From the NCBI RefSeq assembly GCF_010435965.1, contig NZ_JAAGAA010000010.1, positions 1-64,000 on the forward strand: 64,000 bases of DNA, given 5' to 3'. Shown here piece by piece: positions 35,797-45,448 of this stretch. Numbering within the stretch: position 1 is the first letter of the stretch; every line of letters starts with the position of its first letter. The position numbers and the translations under genes were made by a program. The notes beneath the pieces were generated by a model. That model made no database searches, was not told the DNA's origin, and saw only the letters and a list, made by a program, of their open reading frames with translations. This DNA comes from Crenobacter caeni (GTDB lineage: Bacteria > Pseudomonadota > Gammaproteobacteria > Burkholderiales > Chromobacteriaceae).

Positions 35797-38063
35797 GAGC
35801 AGCCCTTCGAGCAACAACTGCCCTCGGCAACCGGCACAGCGGCCGGCGCCCCGCGCTCGCCGAAGCGGCGCAGCAGCCAGAAACCCAGCGCGAGCAGCGC
35901 AAGCACCCCGCCGATCCACCCTGCCGCTGCGGCCGGCGCGCTGCTGAGGCGCGACGCCTGGTAGGTGATGGTCGCCGCGCTCCACGCGATTGCAAAGCAC
36001 CACACGCCGACCGCCAGCGCCCAGCGCCCGCCCGCCTCGCGCACCACCGCGCCCAGCGCGGCCACGCACGGCGTATAAAGCAGGATGAACACCATATAGG
36101 CGAGGGCGGCCGAAGCACTGCCGAAGCGCGCCTGCATCTGGCCGAAGGTGGTCGCGTCGACCCCCTGCTCCTCGGCCACCGCCTCGCGGTCGCTCAGGTC
36201 GCCGACCGACAGGCCGAGCGGGTCGGTCACCGCCGACGCGAGACCCAGGAAATTGTCGCGCACGCTCGCCACTGCGTCGGAGAGACCGGACAGCGGGTCG
36301 TAGCCGGCGTCCTGCGGCTCGTCACCCGCATGGGCACGGGCGAGGCTGCCGTACAGCGAGTCGAGCGTGCCGACTACTGCCTCCTTGGCGAAAATGCCGG
36401 TAAACAGGCCGACCGTCGCCGGCCAGTTCTCTGCATTCACCCCCATCGGCGAGAACGCCGGCGTCAGCGCGCGGCCGGTCGCGGAGAGCACCGACGCCTC
36501 GCTGTCTTCGTTGCCGAAGCTGCCGTCGGTGCCCAGCGAGTTGAACAGCGACAGCACCATCACCACCAGCACGATGGTCTTACCGGCGCGCACGATAAAG
36601 CCGTGCAGGCGGTGCCAGCTGTGCGTGAGCATGCCGCGCAGAGTCGGCAGCCGGTAAGGCGGCAACTCCATCACGAAGGGGGACGCCTCGCCGGCAAGCA
36701 CGCTGTGCTTCATCGCGAAACCGGTCAGCACCGCGACCGCGATGCCGAGCAGGTAGAGCGCGAACACCACGTTCTGCCCGTCCTGCGGGAAGAACACCGC
36801 GGCGAACATCACGTACACCGGCAAGCGCGCGCCGCACGACATGAACGGCATCATCATGATCGCGGTCAGCCGGTCGCGCGACGAGTCGAGCGTGCGGGTG
36901 CCCATGATCGCCGGCACGTTGCAGCCGAAGCCGACCAGCATCGGCACGAAGGCCTTGCCCGGCAAGCCGATCGCGCGCATCGCGCGGTCGACCACCACCG
37001 CCGCGCGCGCAAGGTAGCCCGAGTCTTCCATGAACGAAAGACACAGGAACATCGCGGCGACTACCGGGATGAAGGTCGACACCGTCTGGATGCCGCCGCC
37101 GATGCCGTTCGACACCAGCGCGGTCAGCCACGCCGGCGCGCCGGCCCCCTCGAGCAGGTGCGCGCTGCCGTCGACCAGCAAGGTGCCGGTCGCGATGTCG
37201 AAGAAGTCGATGAACACCGCGCCCAGGTTGATCGCGAACAGGAACATCAGATACATCGCGCCGAGGAACAGCGGCACGCCGCTGACGCGGCCGAGCGCCC
37301 AGCGGTCGATCTTCGCGGTCAGCGTCTTGCTCGCCACATGCGCGCGCTCAAGCACCCGCGCGCACAGCGCGTCGATCGCGTCGTAGCGGCTGCTGGCCAG
37401 CACGATGTCGGCGTCTTCGCCCGCCGGCAGCGGCGCGTCCGGCGCACGTCCGTCCAGGACGCGCGCGCACAGTTCGGCACGGCTGACGCCGGGCTCGGCC
37501 GCCTGGCGGGCGGCGACCCAGTGTTCCAGACTGCCTGCGAGCGTCGGCTGTGGGTCGGGCAGCTGAGGTGCGGCGGCGCCCGCTTCGATCGACTCGGCCA
37601 CCGCGTCGACGCCGCGGCCGCGGCTGGCGGACACCGCCAGCACCGGACAGCCGAGCGCCGCTTGCAAGGCTTCCAGGTCGACCGTGTGGCCGCCCTCTTC
37701 CAGCGCGTCGATCATGTTGAGCACGACCAGCATCGGCCGGCCGAGGTCGAGCAACTGGAAAGTCAGGAACAGGTTGCGCTGCAGGTTGGCTGCGTCGACC
37801 ACGTTGACGATCAGCGCGTCATTGCCGGCAAGCAGGTAGTCGCGCGCGATGCGCTCGTCCTCGGACACGCCGACCTCGCCCGCCTCGATCGAGTAGGTGC
37901 CGGGCAGATCGACCACCTCGACATTGCAGCCCTTGAGGCGGCCACTCTTGCGCTCGACGGTGACGCCCGGCCAGTTGCCGACCTTCTGGCGGGAGCCGGT
38001 CAGCGCGTTGAACAGCGTGGTCTTGCCGCAGTTGGGGTTGCCGATCAGGCAGACGCTGTTCAT
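35790..38063 (-). CDS. feoB: Ferrous iron transporter FeoB
   Basis: A 757-residue inner-membrane Fe2+ transporter. The N-terminal G domain carries G1 GNPNCGKTT at residues 8-16, G3 DLPGTYS and G4 NMID. The membrane part includes the Gate-like segments with VGFGCNVPAIMGTRT and RLPVYVMF. The tail carries Cys (CCSKGCSC). The start at 38063 overlaps the feoA stop in an ATGA, with GAGGTG upstream. Confidence 0.95.
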   Translation of the reverse strand: MNSVCLIGNPNCGKTTLFNALTGSRQKVGNWPGVTVERKSGRLKGCNVEVVDLPGTYSIEAGEVGVSEDERIARDYLLAGNDALIVNVVDAANLQRNLFLTFQLLDLGRPMLVVLNMIDALEEGGHTVDLEALQAALGCPVLAVSASRGRGVDAVAESIEAGAAAPQLPDPQPTLAGSLEHWVAARQAAEPGVSRAELCARVLDGRAPDAPLPAGEDADIVLASSRYDAIDALCARVLERAHVASKTLTAKIDRWALGRVSGVPLFLGAMYLMFLFAINLGAVFIDFFDIATGTLLVDGSAHLLEGAGAPAWLTALVSNGIGGGIQTVSTFIPVVAAMFLCLSFMEDSGYLARAAVVVDRAMRAIGLPGKAFVPMLVGFGCNVPAIMGTRTLDSSRDRLTAIMMMPFMSCGARLPVYVMFAAVFFPQDGQNVVFALYLLGIAVAVLTGFAMKHSVLAGEASPFVMELPPYRLPTLRGMLTHSWHRLHGFIVRAGKTIVLVVMVLSLFNSLGTDGSFGNEDSEASVLSATGRALTPAFSPMGVNAENWPATVGLFTGIFAKEAVVGTLDSLYGSLARAHAGDEPQDAGYDPLSGLSDAVASVRDNFLGLASAVTDPLGLSVGDLSDREAVAEEQGVDATTFGQMQARFGSASAALAYMVFILLYTPCVAALGAVVREAGGRWALAVGVWCFAIAWSAATITYQASRLSSAPAAAAGWIGGVLALLALGFWLLRRFGERGAPAAVPVAEGSCCSKGCSC

Positions 38064-38299
38064 GCGCGCACCTCGACTTCGATAGCGGCCGCTTCTGCGC
38101 GGCGCAGGCACAAGGAGAAACCGCGCAGCGACAGTTCGAGCGGGTCGCCCAGCGGCGCGACGCGCACCACCTCGAGCGCGCAGCCGGGGGTGAGCCCCAT
38201 CGCCAGCAACTTGCGCCTGAACGGCGCTGCGGCCTGCGTCAACGCACGCACCACCGCCTTTTGTCCCGGTGCCAGATTCCCCAGATGCGTCTGCTGCAT
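38060..38299 (-). CDS. feoA: FeoA, SH3-like subunit of the Feo system
   Basis: A 79-residue protein with the FeoA fold (LAMGLTPGCALEVVRVAPLGDPLELSLRG) that supports FeoB-mediated ferrous iron uptake. It is the first gene of feoABC, with a Fur box just upstream. Confidence 0.93.
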   Translation of the reverse strand: MQQTHLGNLAPGQKAVVRALTQAAAPFRRKLLAMGLTPGCALEVVRVAPLGDPLELSLRGFSLCLRRAEAAAIEVEVRA

Positions 38300-38317
38300 G
38301 ATTCATCCCAATAGGCA

Positions 38318-38338
38318 AATAACAATGATTCGCATTAT
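38318..38338 (-). promoter_or_regulatory. Fur box upstream of feoABC
   Basis: The sequence AATAACAATGATTCGCATTA fits a Fur box with an AATGATTCGCATT core, placed 19 bases upstream of feoA. It implies iron-dependent repression. Confidence 0.75.
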
Positions 38339-38476
38339 GCGCCTATGGTTCGATAGCTGCCAACTATTTTCCATAGGAGGATGAGGGGCTTAGCTGTGAA
38401 GTTGTTCACAACCCGTTCACTTGAAGATCGATTACTACCAATATGCGTTCATCGAAAACAAACGCGGAACGCCAAC

Positions 38477-38803
38477 ATGAAGAAACTGCTGATCACCCTG
38501 CTGTTCGCCACCTGTGCCGGCGGTGCGCTGGCTGCCAACTGGGGCGGGGTGCGCCACGAGATGCGCGAAGGCTATTACGAGGTGGAACGCGCCAAGCGCG
38601 ACGGTGCGCGCGAGGTGATCGCCGAGAAGCGCGAGGCGGCCCGCGACTACTACGAAGCCGACACGCCGTGGGAGAAGCGCCAGGCCATCCGCGAAGGCAT
38701 CCGCGAAGTGCGCCAGGCCAAGACCCGCGCCTACTTCGACGTGCAGAAGGAAAAGCGCGAGGCGCGCCGCGAGATCCGCCGCGAGTACTACCGCGGCTGG
38801 TAA
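38477..38803 (+). CDS. Small highly charged periplasmic protein
   Basis: A 108-residue protein with a signal peptide (MKKLLITLLFATCAGGALAA). The mature part is helical and very rich in Arg, Glu and Lys with repeating patterns (EKREAARDYYEAD, REGIREVRQAK, EKREARREIRREYY), suggesting a charged helical hairpin. I do not recognise the family. It is transcribed divergently from feoA and ends at a strong bidirectional terminator. Confidence 0.65.
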   Translation: MKKLLITLLFATCAGGALAANWGGVRHEMREGYYEVERAKRDGAREVIAEKREAARDYYEADTPWEKRQAIREGIREVRQAKTRAYFDVQKEKREARREIRREYYRGW

Positions 38804-38821
38804 ACGGCACGCGCCCATACA

Positions 38822-38855
38822 AAAGCCCCCACAGGTGTAAACCTGCGGGGGCTTT
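38822..38855. terminator. Bidirectional terminator between the charged-protein gene and obgE
   Basis: Stem AAAGCCCCC-CAGGT / ACCTG-GGGGGCTTT with a GTAA loop and T/A tracts on both sides. It separates two convergent genes. Confidence 0.8.
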
Positions 38856-38873
38856 GTCCTACCTGAAACCGGC

Positions 38874-40046
<1,173 letters not shown>

Positions 40047-40104
40047 TTAAGGCGTCAGGGGTGAAGCGCCGCATGGGCAGCGACTCGCGCCTTGCGCCTT
40101 GAAC

Positions 40105-40137
40105 AAAAAAGAAAAGCCCTATCGCAGGATAGGGCTT
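40105..40137 (-). terminator. Terminator downstream of rpmA
   Basis: On the reverse strand the stem AAGCCCTATC / GATAGGGCTT is followed by TTCTTTTTTG, placed between rpmA and obgE. It probably partially uncouples the two. Confidence 0.7.
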
Positions 40138-40155
40138 CTCGGACAGAGGCCGGGA

Positions 40156-40431
40156 TTACTCGGCGTCTACACCGGTGTACGGAACAACGCAAACGGTCTT
40201 GCGCTTCAGTGCACCCTTGGTGGTGAACTGCACGTAGCCGTCAACCTTGGCGAACAGGGTGTGGTCCTTGCCCTGGCCGACGTTTTCGCCGGCGTGGAAG
40301 CGGGTGCCACGCTGACGAACGATGATCGAACCTGCCGGGATCAGCTCGCTACCGTAAACCTTCACGCCCAGGCGTTTGGCTTCGGAGTCACGACCGTTGC
40401 GGGAACTACCGCCAGCTTTCTTGTGTGCCAT
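40156..40431 (-). CDS. rpmA: 50S ribosomal protein L27
   Basis: A 91-residue protein beginning [16 protein letters not shown], the canonical L27 N-terminus that reaches the peptidyl-transferase centre. It is 12 bases downstream of rplU. Confidence 0.97.
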   Translation of the reverse strand: MAHKKAGGSSRNGRDSEAKRLGVKVYGSELIPAGSIIVRQRGTRFHAGENVGQGKDHTLFAKVDGYVQFTTKGALKRKTVCVVPYTGVDAE

Positions 40432-40443
40432 GACTTATGCTCC

Positions 40444-40755
40444 TTACTTCGAAATCGCGTCGATGCGGATTTCGGTGTAGTTCTGACGGTGACCCTGATG
40501 CTTCTGGTAGTGCTTACGGCGACGCATCTTGAAGATGCGGACCTTCTCGCCACGACCATGGGCAACGACGGTGGCCTGTACGGTGGCACCAGCCACGCGC
40601 GGGGTACCGACAACAACCTGTTCACCGTCAGCGACCATCAGCACTTCTTCAAGTACGATTTGGCTGTCGATGTCTGCAGGTATCTGTTCTACTTTGAGTT
40701 TTTCGCCGACAGCAACCTTGTACTGCTTGCCACCGGTTTTTACGACCGCATACAT
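40444..40755 (-). CDS. rplU: 50S ribosomal protein L21
   Basis: A 103-residue protein beginning [14 protein letters not shown] and containing [16 protein letters not shown], both characteristic of L21. It is first of the rplU-rpmA pair, divergent from ispB. Confidence 0.97.
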   Translation of the reverse strand: MYAVVKTGGKQYKVAVGEKLKVEQIPADIDSQIVLEEVLMVADGEQVVVGTPRVAGATVQATVVAHGRGEKVRIFKMRRRKHYQKHQGHRQNYTEIRIDAISK

Positions 40756-40949
40756 TCGATAAGCTCCTGATTCTGGCTCCCGCACCGAAGCAGTGCGGAG
40801 AGAGCACGAGACTATACGCAAGTGACTGAATCCTGTCAATTTTTCCGCCCCGCGCCCAGCTAATGCGGGGAGCATGGCGGGGGTAGGGCCTTTCTGTTAA
40901 CATCATCGGCCTGAACCGACCGGCCAACCGTCACCCCGAAGCCAGTACC

Positions 40950-41918
40950 GTGACCCAGCATCTCTACCGTACCCTGATCGCCGAAGACATGCAGGCGGTC
41001 GACCAAGTCATCCGCGAAAGCCTGCACTCCGACGTCGCCCTGATCCGCCAGATGGCCGAATACATCATCGGCGCCGGCGGCAAACGCATGCGCCCGGCGC
41101 TGGTGCTGCTCGCCGGCCGCGCCTGCGGCTGCCAGAGCGAACACCTGTACCGGCTGGCGGCGATGATCGAGTTCATCCACACCTCAACGCTCTTGCACGA
41201 CGACGTCGTCGACGAGTCCGGCATGCGCCGCGGCCGGCAGACCGCCAACGCGCTGTTCGGCAACGCCGCGAGCGTCCTGGTCGGCGACTTCCTGTACACC
41301 CGCGCGTTCCAGATGATGGTGCAAAGCGGCAGCATGCAGGTGCTCGAGGTGATGGCCGAGGCCACCAACATCATCGCCGAGGGCGAGGTGCTGCAGCTCT
41401 TGAACATCGGCGAGACCGACGTCTCGGAAGACGCGTACCTGACGGTGATCCGCTACAAGACCGCCAAGCTGTTCGAAGCCGCTGCCCGCGTCGGCGCGCT
41501 GATTTCCGGCGCCCCGGCCGCACACGCCGACGCGCTGGCCGCCTTCGGCATGCACCTGGGTACCGCCTTCCAGATCATCGACGACGTGCTCGACTACTCG
41601 GGCGACGCCGAGACCATCGGCAAGAGCCTCGGCGACGACCTGGCCGAAGGCAAGCCCACCCTGCCGCTGATCTACACCATGCGCCAGGGCGGGACAGACG
41701 CCGCCGCGCTGGTACGCAGGGCGATCGAAAACGCCGACCGCGCGCTTTTCCCGGAAGTGCTCGCTGCGGTACAATCCTGCGGCGCGCTCGATTACGCACG
41801 CAGCGAGGCCGAAAAGGCCGCCGACGCGGCGATCACCGCGATCGCCGCGCTGCCGGACTCCGACGCCAAGCGTGCGCTGGTCGACCTCGCGCACCAGGCC
41901 GTCGACCGTCAGGCCTGA
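40950..41918 (+). CDS. ispB: Octaprenyl/polyprenyl diphosphate synthase
   Basis: A 322-residue trans-prenyltransferase that makes the side chain of ubiquinone. First Asp-rich motif DDVVD at 84-88 and second IIDDVLDYSGD are present, with GGKRMRP near the N-terminus. The start is probably a GTG at 40950, without a strong Shine-Dalgarno. It is divergent from rplU, the usual proteobacterial arrangement, and is followed closely by tRNA-Arg. Confidence 0.93.
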   Translation: MTQHLYRTLIAEDMQAVDQVIRESLHSDVALIRQMAEYIIGAGGKRMRPALVLLAGRACGCQSEHLYRLAAMIEFIHTSTLLHDDVVDESGMRRGRQTANALFGNAASVLVGDFLYTRAFQMMVQSGSMQVLEVMAEATNIIAEGEVLQLLNIGETDVSEDAYLTVIRYKTAKLFEAAARVGALISGAPAAHADALAAFGMHLGTAFQIIDDVLDYSGDAETIGKSLGDDLAEGKPTLPLIYTMRQGGTDAAALVRRAIENADRALFPEVLAAVQSCGALDYARSEAEKAADAAITAIAALPDSDAKRALVDLAHQAVDRQA

Positions 41919-41929
41919 CCGCTTTGCCC

Positions 41930-42004
41930 GTCTCCGTAGTTAAATGGATATAACGGCCCCCTCCTAAGGGGCAGTTGGTGGTTCGATTCCACCCGGGGGC
42001 ACCA
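41930..42004 (+). tRNA. tRNA-Arg(CCU)
   Basis: Cloverleaf features: acceptor GTCTCCG pairs with CGGGGGC, the D arm contains TAGTTAAATGG, the anticodon loop with CCT sits in a CCCC/GGGG stem, the T loop is GTTCGATTCC, and CCA is encoded at the 3' end. Bases 41982-42004 are duplicated at 47799-47821, showing that an element integrated into this gene and restored its 3' end. Confidence 0.93.
41982..42004 (+). repeat. attL: 23-bp direct repeat at the 3' end of tRNA-Arg
   Basis: The 3' 23 bases of the tRNA gene recur exactly at 47799-47821. This is the expected core of a tRNA-targeting tyrosine integrase. Confidence 0.9.
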
Positions 42005-42018
42005 CTCCACTGCCAAGT

Positions 42019-42052
42019 GGTTGATTTGCATGAATTTCCATACAAATCAACC
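42019..42052. repeat. 10-bp inverted repeat next to attL
   Basis: GGTTGATTTG and its exact complement CAAATCAACC are separated by 14 bases, 15 bases inside the island. It may be an integrase/excisionase arm site or a transcription barrier between the tRNA and int. Confidence 0.5.
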
Positions 42053-42067
42053 CCTTACATCTCGCTG

Positions 42068-42089
42068 GTGTTACACGTGGGTGTTACAC
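42068..42089. repeat. Tandem GTGTTACAC palindromes before int
   Basis: Two copies of the near-palindrome GTGTTACAC start 13 bases apart and end eight bases before the integrase ATG. The position suits an operator that controls int, or integrase arm-type sites. Confidence 0.5.
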
Positions 42090-42096
42090 TCGCGGG

Positions 42097-43689
42097 ATGA
42101 TTGCAGTGCCAAAGACCAACTACCTGACCCGCCGCTCTGGCGTTTACTACTTCCGCAGGAAAGTCCCCCTCGCACTCCAAGCAGCCATCGGGCGTAAAGA
42201 AGTGTGCTTCTCGCTTGGAACGAAAGATCCCAAGGAGGCGGAACGTCTTGCCCGCGAAAAAGCCGTAGAGATTGACCGTGAGTGGGCATCCATTCAGCAG
42301 TCCGTCACCACTCCAGCCATACCGGCTTCGGAGCTGACCCTCGCTCATTACGAGCAAATACAACAGACGTTCAGCCATGCCGTGCTTTCGTTCATGGAAT
42401 CGCGAAAAGTCCAAGGGATCAGCGATGCAGAGTACGACGAGTTCGAGGCACTGCTAGCTGCCGTTGATAGCGCATCGCGCAAGCAGTTCACCCGTGGCAA
42501 CTTTCGGGCAGTGGCGGCTGTATTGGAAGAATGGGCAGGCGTACTACACATCGCCCTTCCTGATCGGGAAACGCCTGCGTACCGTGAGGTTTTGCTGAAC
42601 GTATCAAAAGCGATGAGCCACACCATCCAGCAGGCTAAAGCTGCACATGCTGGCGATGTGGTACCCATCCCTCCCCGCCCGGAACATACCGCGCTTAACG
42701 TCAATCCAGCAGCATCTTCCAAGAATGGGACTTCGTGGCCTGACCTGCTTGAACGCTGGGCTAACGAGCGGGCACCGCGCAGCAAAACCTTGGCGGAATG
42801 GAAGTTGTACGTTGACCGCTTCGCTGACTTGAACCCGGGCATCTCCATCGAGCAAACCGAGAAGCGCCACGTGGTTGCCTTCAAAGACTGGCTGGTTGCC
42901 AAGGAATACTCCCCGGCCACGGTTGAAAAACATCTGACCGCGATCAGGAGCCTGCTCGGCTGGGCACTGGATAACGACATCATTGCACGCAACCCGGCCA
43001 CTGGTGTACGCCTTGCAAAGGCCGCCAACAGCGCCCCAAGCAGACAACCGTATTCGCTCGAAGACCTGAACGCCATCTTCAGCACCACCATCTTCCGCAA
43101 GGGAGAAAGGCCGAAAGCTGGACGCGGTGAAGCTGCCTTCTGGTTGCCACTGCTAGGGCTGTTCACGGGTGCCCGCTTGGAAGAATTGGGTCAACTACTT
43201 TGCAATGATGTCCGCGAACGCGATCAGATTCATTACATCGCCATTTCGGATGCCGAAGAGGGTCAGAGCGTCAAAACCAACTCGTCTCGCCGTCTCATTC
43301 CCCTACACCCGGAACTGCTGCGACTGGGCTTCTTGGACTATGTTGCTGACCAACGCGAGCAAGGACACCAGCGACTATTCCATTTGCTTGATGCAAGTAA
43401 ACATGGCACGTACACGGTGATGTGGTCGAAGTGGTATGGGCGCTTCGCTCGCAAGTCTCCGTTGAACATGCCTTCAACCAAGGTGTTCCATTCCTTCCGG
43501 CACACGTTCAAAGACGCTGCTCGCAACTCAGGCATACCTAAGGATGTCCATGATGCGTTTACGGGACATAGCGCGGGGGATGTAGGATCGACTTACGGCA
43601 ATGGCCTCTCACTGCAATCGCTGGCTACGTGGATGGCAAAGCTGGAATATCCCGACCTACAACTCGACTTCACTTGGCGATCTAAGTGA
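42097..43689 (+). CDS. int: Tyrosine-type site-specific integrase
   Basis: A 530-residue phage-type integrase. The N-terminus (YLTRRSGVYYFRRKVP) is the DUF6538-like domain of tRNA-targeting integrases. A SAM-like core-binding domain spans about 220-310. The catalytic domain has the first Arg in GARLEELGQL, HSFRHTF with the HxxR pair, and GHSAGDVGSTYG with His and the nucleophile Tyr. It lies directly downstream of attL and is read away from the tRNA. Confidence 0.92.
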   Translation: MIAVPKTNYLTRRSGVYYFRRKVPLALQAAIGRKEVCFSLGTKDPKEAERLAREKAVEIDREWASIQQSVTTPAIPASELTLAHYEQIQQTFSHAVLSFMESRKVQGISDAEYDEFEALLAAVDSASRKQFTRGNFRAVAAVLEEWAGVLHIALPDRETPAYREVLLNVSKAMSHTIQQAKAAHAGDVVPIPPRPEHTALNVNPAASSKNGTSWPDLLERWANERAPRSKTLAEWKLYVDRFADLNPGISIEQTEKRHVVAFKDWLVAKEYSPATVEKHLTAIRSLLGWALDNDIIARNPATGVRLAKAANSAPSRQPYSLEDLNAIFSTTIFRKGERPKAGRGEAAFWLPLLGLFTGARLEELGQLLCNDVRERDQIHYIAISDAEEGQSVKTNSSRRLIPLHPELLRLGFLDYVADQREQGHQRLFHLLDASKHGTYTVMWSKWYGRFARKSPLNMPSTKVFHSFRHTFKDAARNSGIPKDVHDAFTGHSAGDVGSTYGNGLSLQSLATWMAKLEYPDLQLDFTWRSK

Positions 43690-43962
43690 GGCCAATAGGC
43701 AGCAATCGGCCAGAAGCGGACGTCGGGGACATTGCGCCAAAGCAACCGTAGGCAAGAGAAGCTCACAGGATGACAGCCAAGAGTGCGGCTGGCATAATAC
43801 CTACGTCATTTGGCTTTGCCACGTATGACGGTCATCTATTCTCGTAGATATTGCCTGGAATCTTCTGCTCGCCTGCACCGGCAAGGCTTCATGGCTGACG
43901 TGCTATCCAGGATATATGGCACTCGGCCAGTTTTATGCGGCAGTAATGCCGTCTATTTTACG

Positions 43963-44384
43963 TTATGCCTAATAGGAGGCCGTGGTGGAAATCATCATTA
44001 ACCTTTGGCAAGAACTGCTTCAGGACATCCAGATCAAAACGGAGCAGGGACGAAAGCTCCACATGCACATCGACAAAGAACAGTCCGGTTGTGTATTGGT
44101 CGGCGAATTCTTCGAAATCACTGACCAAGCGTGGTACTTGGTCGAGTTTTCAAAGCAACGTGTAGCGGACCCAGCGCAGCTTCTGAAAGGATGTCTTGAG
44201 AATCTCCAGAAAGCTATGGAGAAGAAGTCTGACTCTATCAGCGAGATTCACAACACTTGCAACGCCCCTATCGTTTCGGCCGAAAGACAAAGGGAGTTGC
44301 TTTCGGAGCTTGGTGTTCACGCAAGCGTACGAGTGAACTAGGCATAACAATTTGCTACATGCGCAACGGCCCTGGGCTCAAACG
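43963..44384 (+). mobile_element. Integron-type gene cassette (cassette A)
   Basis: Starts with TTATGCC right after a G (43962) and ends at the G of an attC-like R' site. The 5' GTTATGCC (43962-43969) is the exact complement of GGCATAAC (44341-44348) at the start of the attC-like site, which is what a cassette integrated by IntI would show. It encloses one short gene. No intI is seen in the window, so it would be a solitary or CALIN-type cassette. Confidence 0.55.
43985..44341 (+). CDS. Cassette-encoded hypothetical protein
   Basis: About 118 residues from a GTG start. AGGAGG at 43974-43979 has proper spacing to the second of two consecutive GTG codons (43985). The sequence begins MEIIINLWQELLQDIQIKTEQG, with an alternating pattern (GCVLVGEFFEITDQAWYLVEF) that suggests a small beta-alpha fold. 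The TAG stop lies within the attC-like site, as is usual for cassettes. Family not recognised; single-gene cassettes often encode host-adaptive or defence functions, but nothing here shows which. Confidence 0.6.
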   Translation: MEIIINLWQELLQDIQIKTEQGRKLHMHIDKEQSGCVLVGEFFEITDQAWYLVEFSKQRVADPAQLLKGCLENLQKAMEKKSDSISEIHNTCNAPIVSAERQRELLSELGVHASVRVN

Positions 44385-44390
44385 TTAGGC
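44341..44390 (+). repeat. attC-like recombination site
   Basis: Fifty bases from GGCATAAC (R''-like) to GTTAGGC (R'-like). Outer arms GCATAAC-AATTTG and CAAACGTTAGGC are imperfect complements with unpaired bases between them, the pattern of folded attC sites. The arm GCTCAAACGTTAGGC resembles the 3' end of classic attC sites. Confidence 0.55.
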
Positions 44391-44440
44391 ATTCACTCCT
44401 CAGCATCGCAACGACTGCCCACTATGAAGGAAAGCAGGCA

Positions 44441-45073
44441 ATGAGGCTTCGAGATTATCTTCCACAAATCCACCACGCAGTGGAGACGGTCATAGCCGAC
44501 CTACACAGCGAGCATGACCACGTTGCAAACCTACGCGAGAGTGTGGCCCGCCTAACCGAGGCAACGCACGCGGGTTATGCACAAGCGGAAGCTGTTGCTA
44601 AGTTTTCTGATGAATGGGACGACGACCCAATGCTTGCGACTGCAATTCACTGGGATACGTACTTCGGTGTCGACAAGGATCGCTACCACAAAGACCAAGA
44701 GCTACAGCAGCTTACAAACTTGCTGGCCGCGAAAGAAATCTCGTTGAGTGCTCTTGCTGGAAGCCTCTTGCAGTACGCTAAACAAGGGATCGCGCTGCAG
44801 TATGGCCGTCAAAAGCATGGTTGCCCCGCTGGCCGCAATATCGGATCGCAATCGCTCGCCGAAGTCATCTGGCAAGCTCGAAATCAGGCCCTTCATTGGG
44901 AGGACGGCACCTTTACGCTGCCCGTCGAAAACTGTTTCAATAAGCTTGCCACCGAAGTCAATCCCGTATTTGGCGACTACAAGCTTCGCAATCTGGCATA
45001 TGACGCAGTAGTCACCTTTGGTTGGCGCACATTCTCTGACCTAGAACGTGATCTCTTGTCACTCGACCCATAA
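44441..45073 (+). CDS. Hypothetical protein, possible second cassette
   Basis: A 210-residue protein, soluble and predicted helical, starting MRLRDYLPQIHHAVETVIAD with GAAGGAAAG upstream. It has two conserved-looking stretches (AIHWDTYFGVDKDRYHKDQE and VIWQARNQALHWEDG). No family is recognised. It follows the attC-like site; GTCTAAC at 45083-45089 could be a second attC 5' arm but no partner was found, so the cassette end is uncertain. Confidence 0.6.
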   Translation: MRLRDYLPQIHHAVETVIADLHSEHDHVANLRESVARLTEATHAGYAQAEAVAKFSDEWDDDPMLATAIHWDTYFGVDKDRYHKDQELQQLTNLLAAKEISLSALAGSLLQYAKQGIALQYGRQKHGCPAGRNIGSQSLAEVIWQARNQALHWEDGTFTLPVENCFNKLATEVNPVFGDYKLRNLAYDAVVTFGWRTFSDLERDLLSLDP

Positions 45074-45448
45074 GCGGTGAGTGTCTAACCTCTCGGTCAA
45101 CACGGACTGACTGCAAGCTGCACTTGCAGGTTCCCTCCGCCGTTTCGCGGCTCCGGAGGCCGATTACCCAACACATTAATCGTCCACTTTCCAAAGAGCC
45201 GACTGTCAGCTTCGGGCCAATATGAGCCGCTCTCGACTAGGTGTGCAAACTGATGGAACCGACCAATCCGATGCGATGCAATTACCCAGCCACGGATTCC
45301 CTGTCCATACATACCATTAATGGACGCCATGCAGACCGGCAGGAAAACCATGAAACCATTGATTACATTGACTCTCAGGCATTCCAACCGATTCAAATAG
45401 TGGCAACTAATCGTGACTTAGCGCATGCGCATAATCGTGTAGCCCTGT
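45074..45448. other. Gene-free stretch inside the island
   Basis: About 375 bases between a forward hypothetical gene and the convergent ParB-like gene. It holds small inverted repeats (CTGCAAG-N5-CTTGCAG near 45111-45129 and CCTCCG / CGGAGG near 45135-45160) that may be remains of an attC site. No credible coding region is seen. Confidence 0.4.

Noticed and set aside
36330-38384. 684-codon forward frame opposite feoB
   Set aside because: It is a shadow of feoB, which carries the G1, G3 and G4 motifs; composition is Arg/His/Ala-rich.
43791-43969. Additional attC site between GGCATAAT (43791) and GTTATGCC (43962)
   Set aside because: About 180 bases long, longer than typical attC sites, and the inner arms do not pair well.
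43810-44001. 63-codon forward frame before cassette A
   Set aside because: It overlaps the cassette boundary, lacks a ribosome-binding site and ends inside the next gene.
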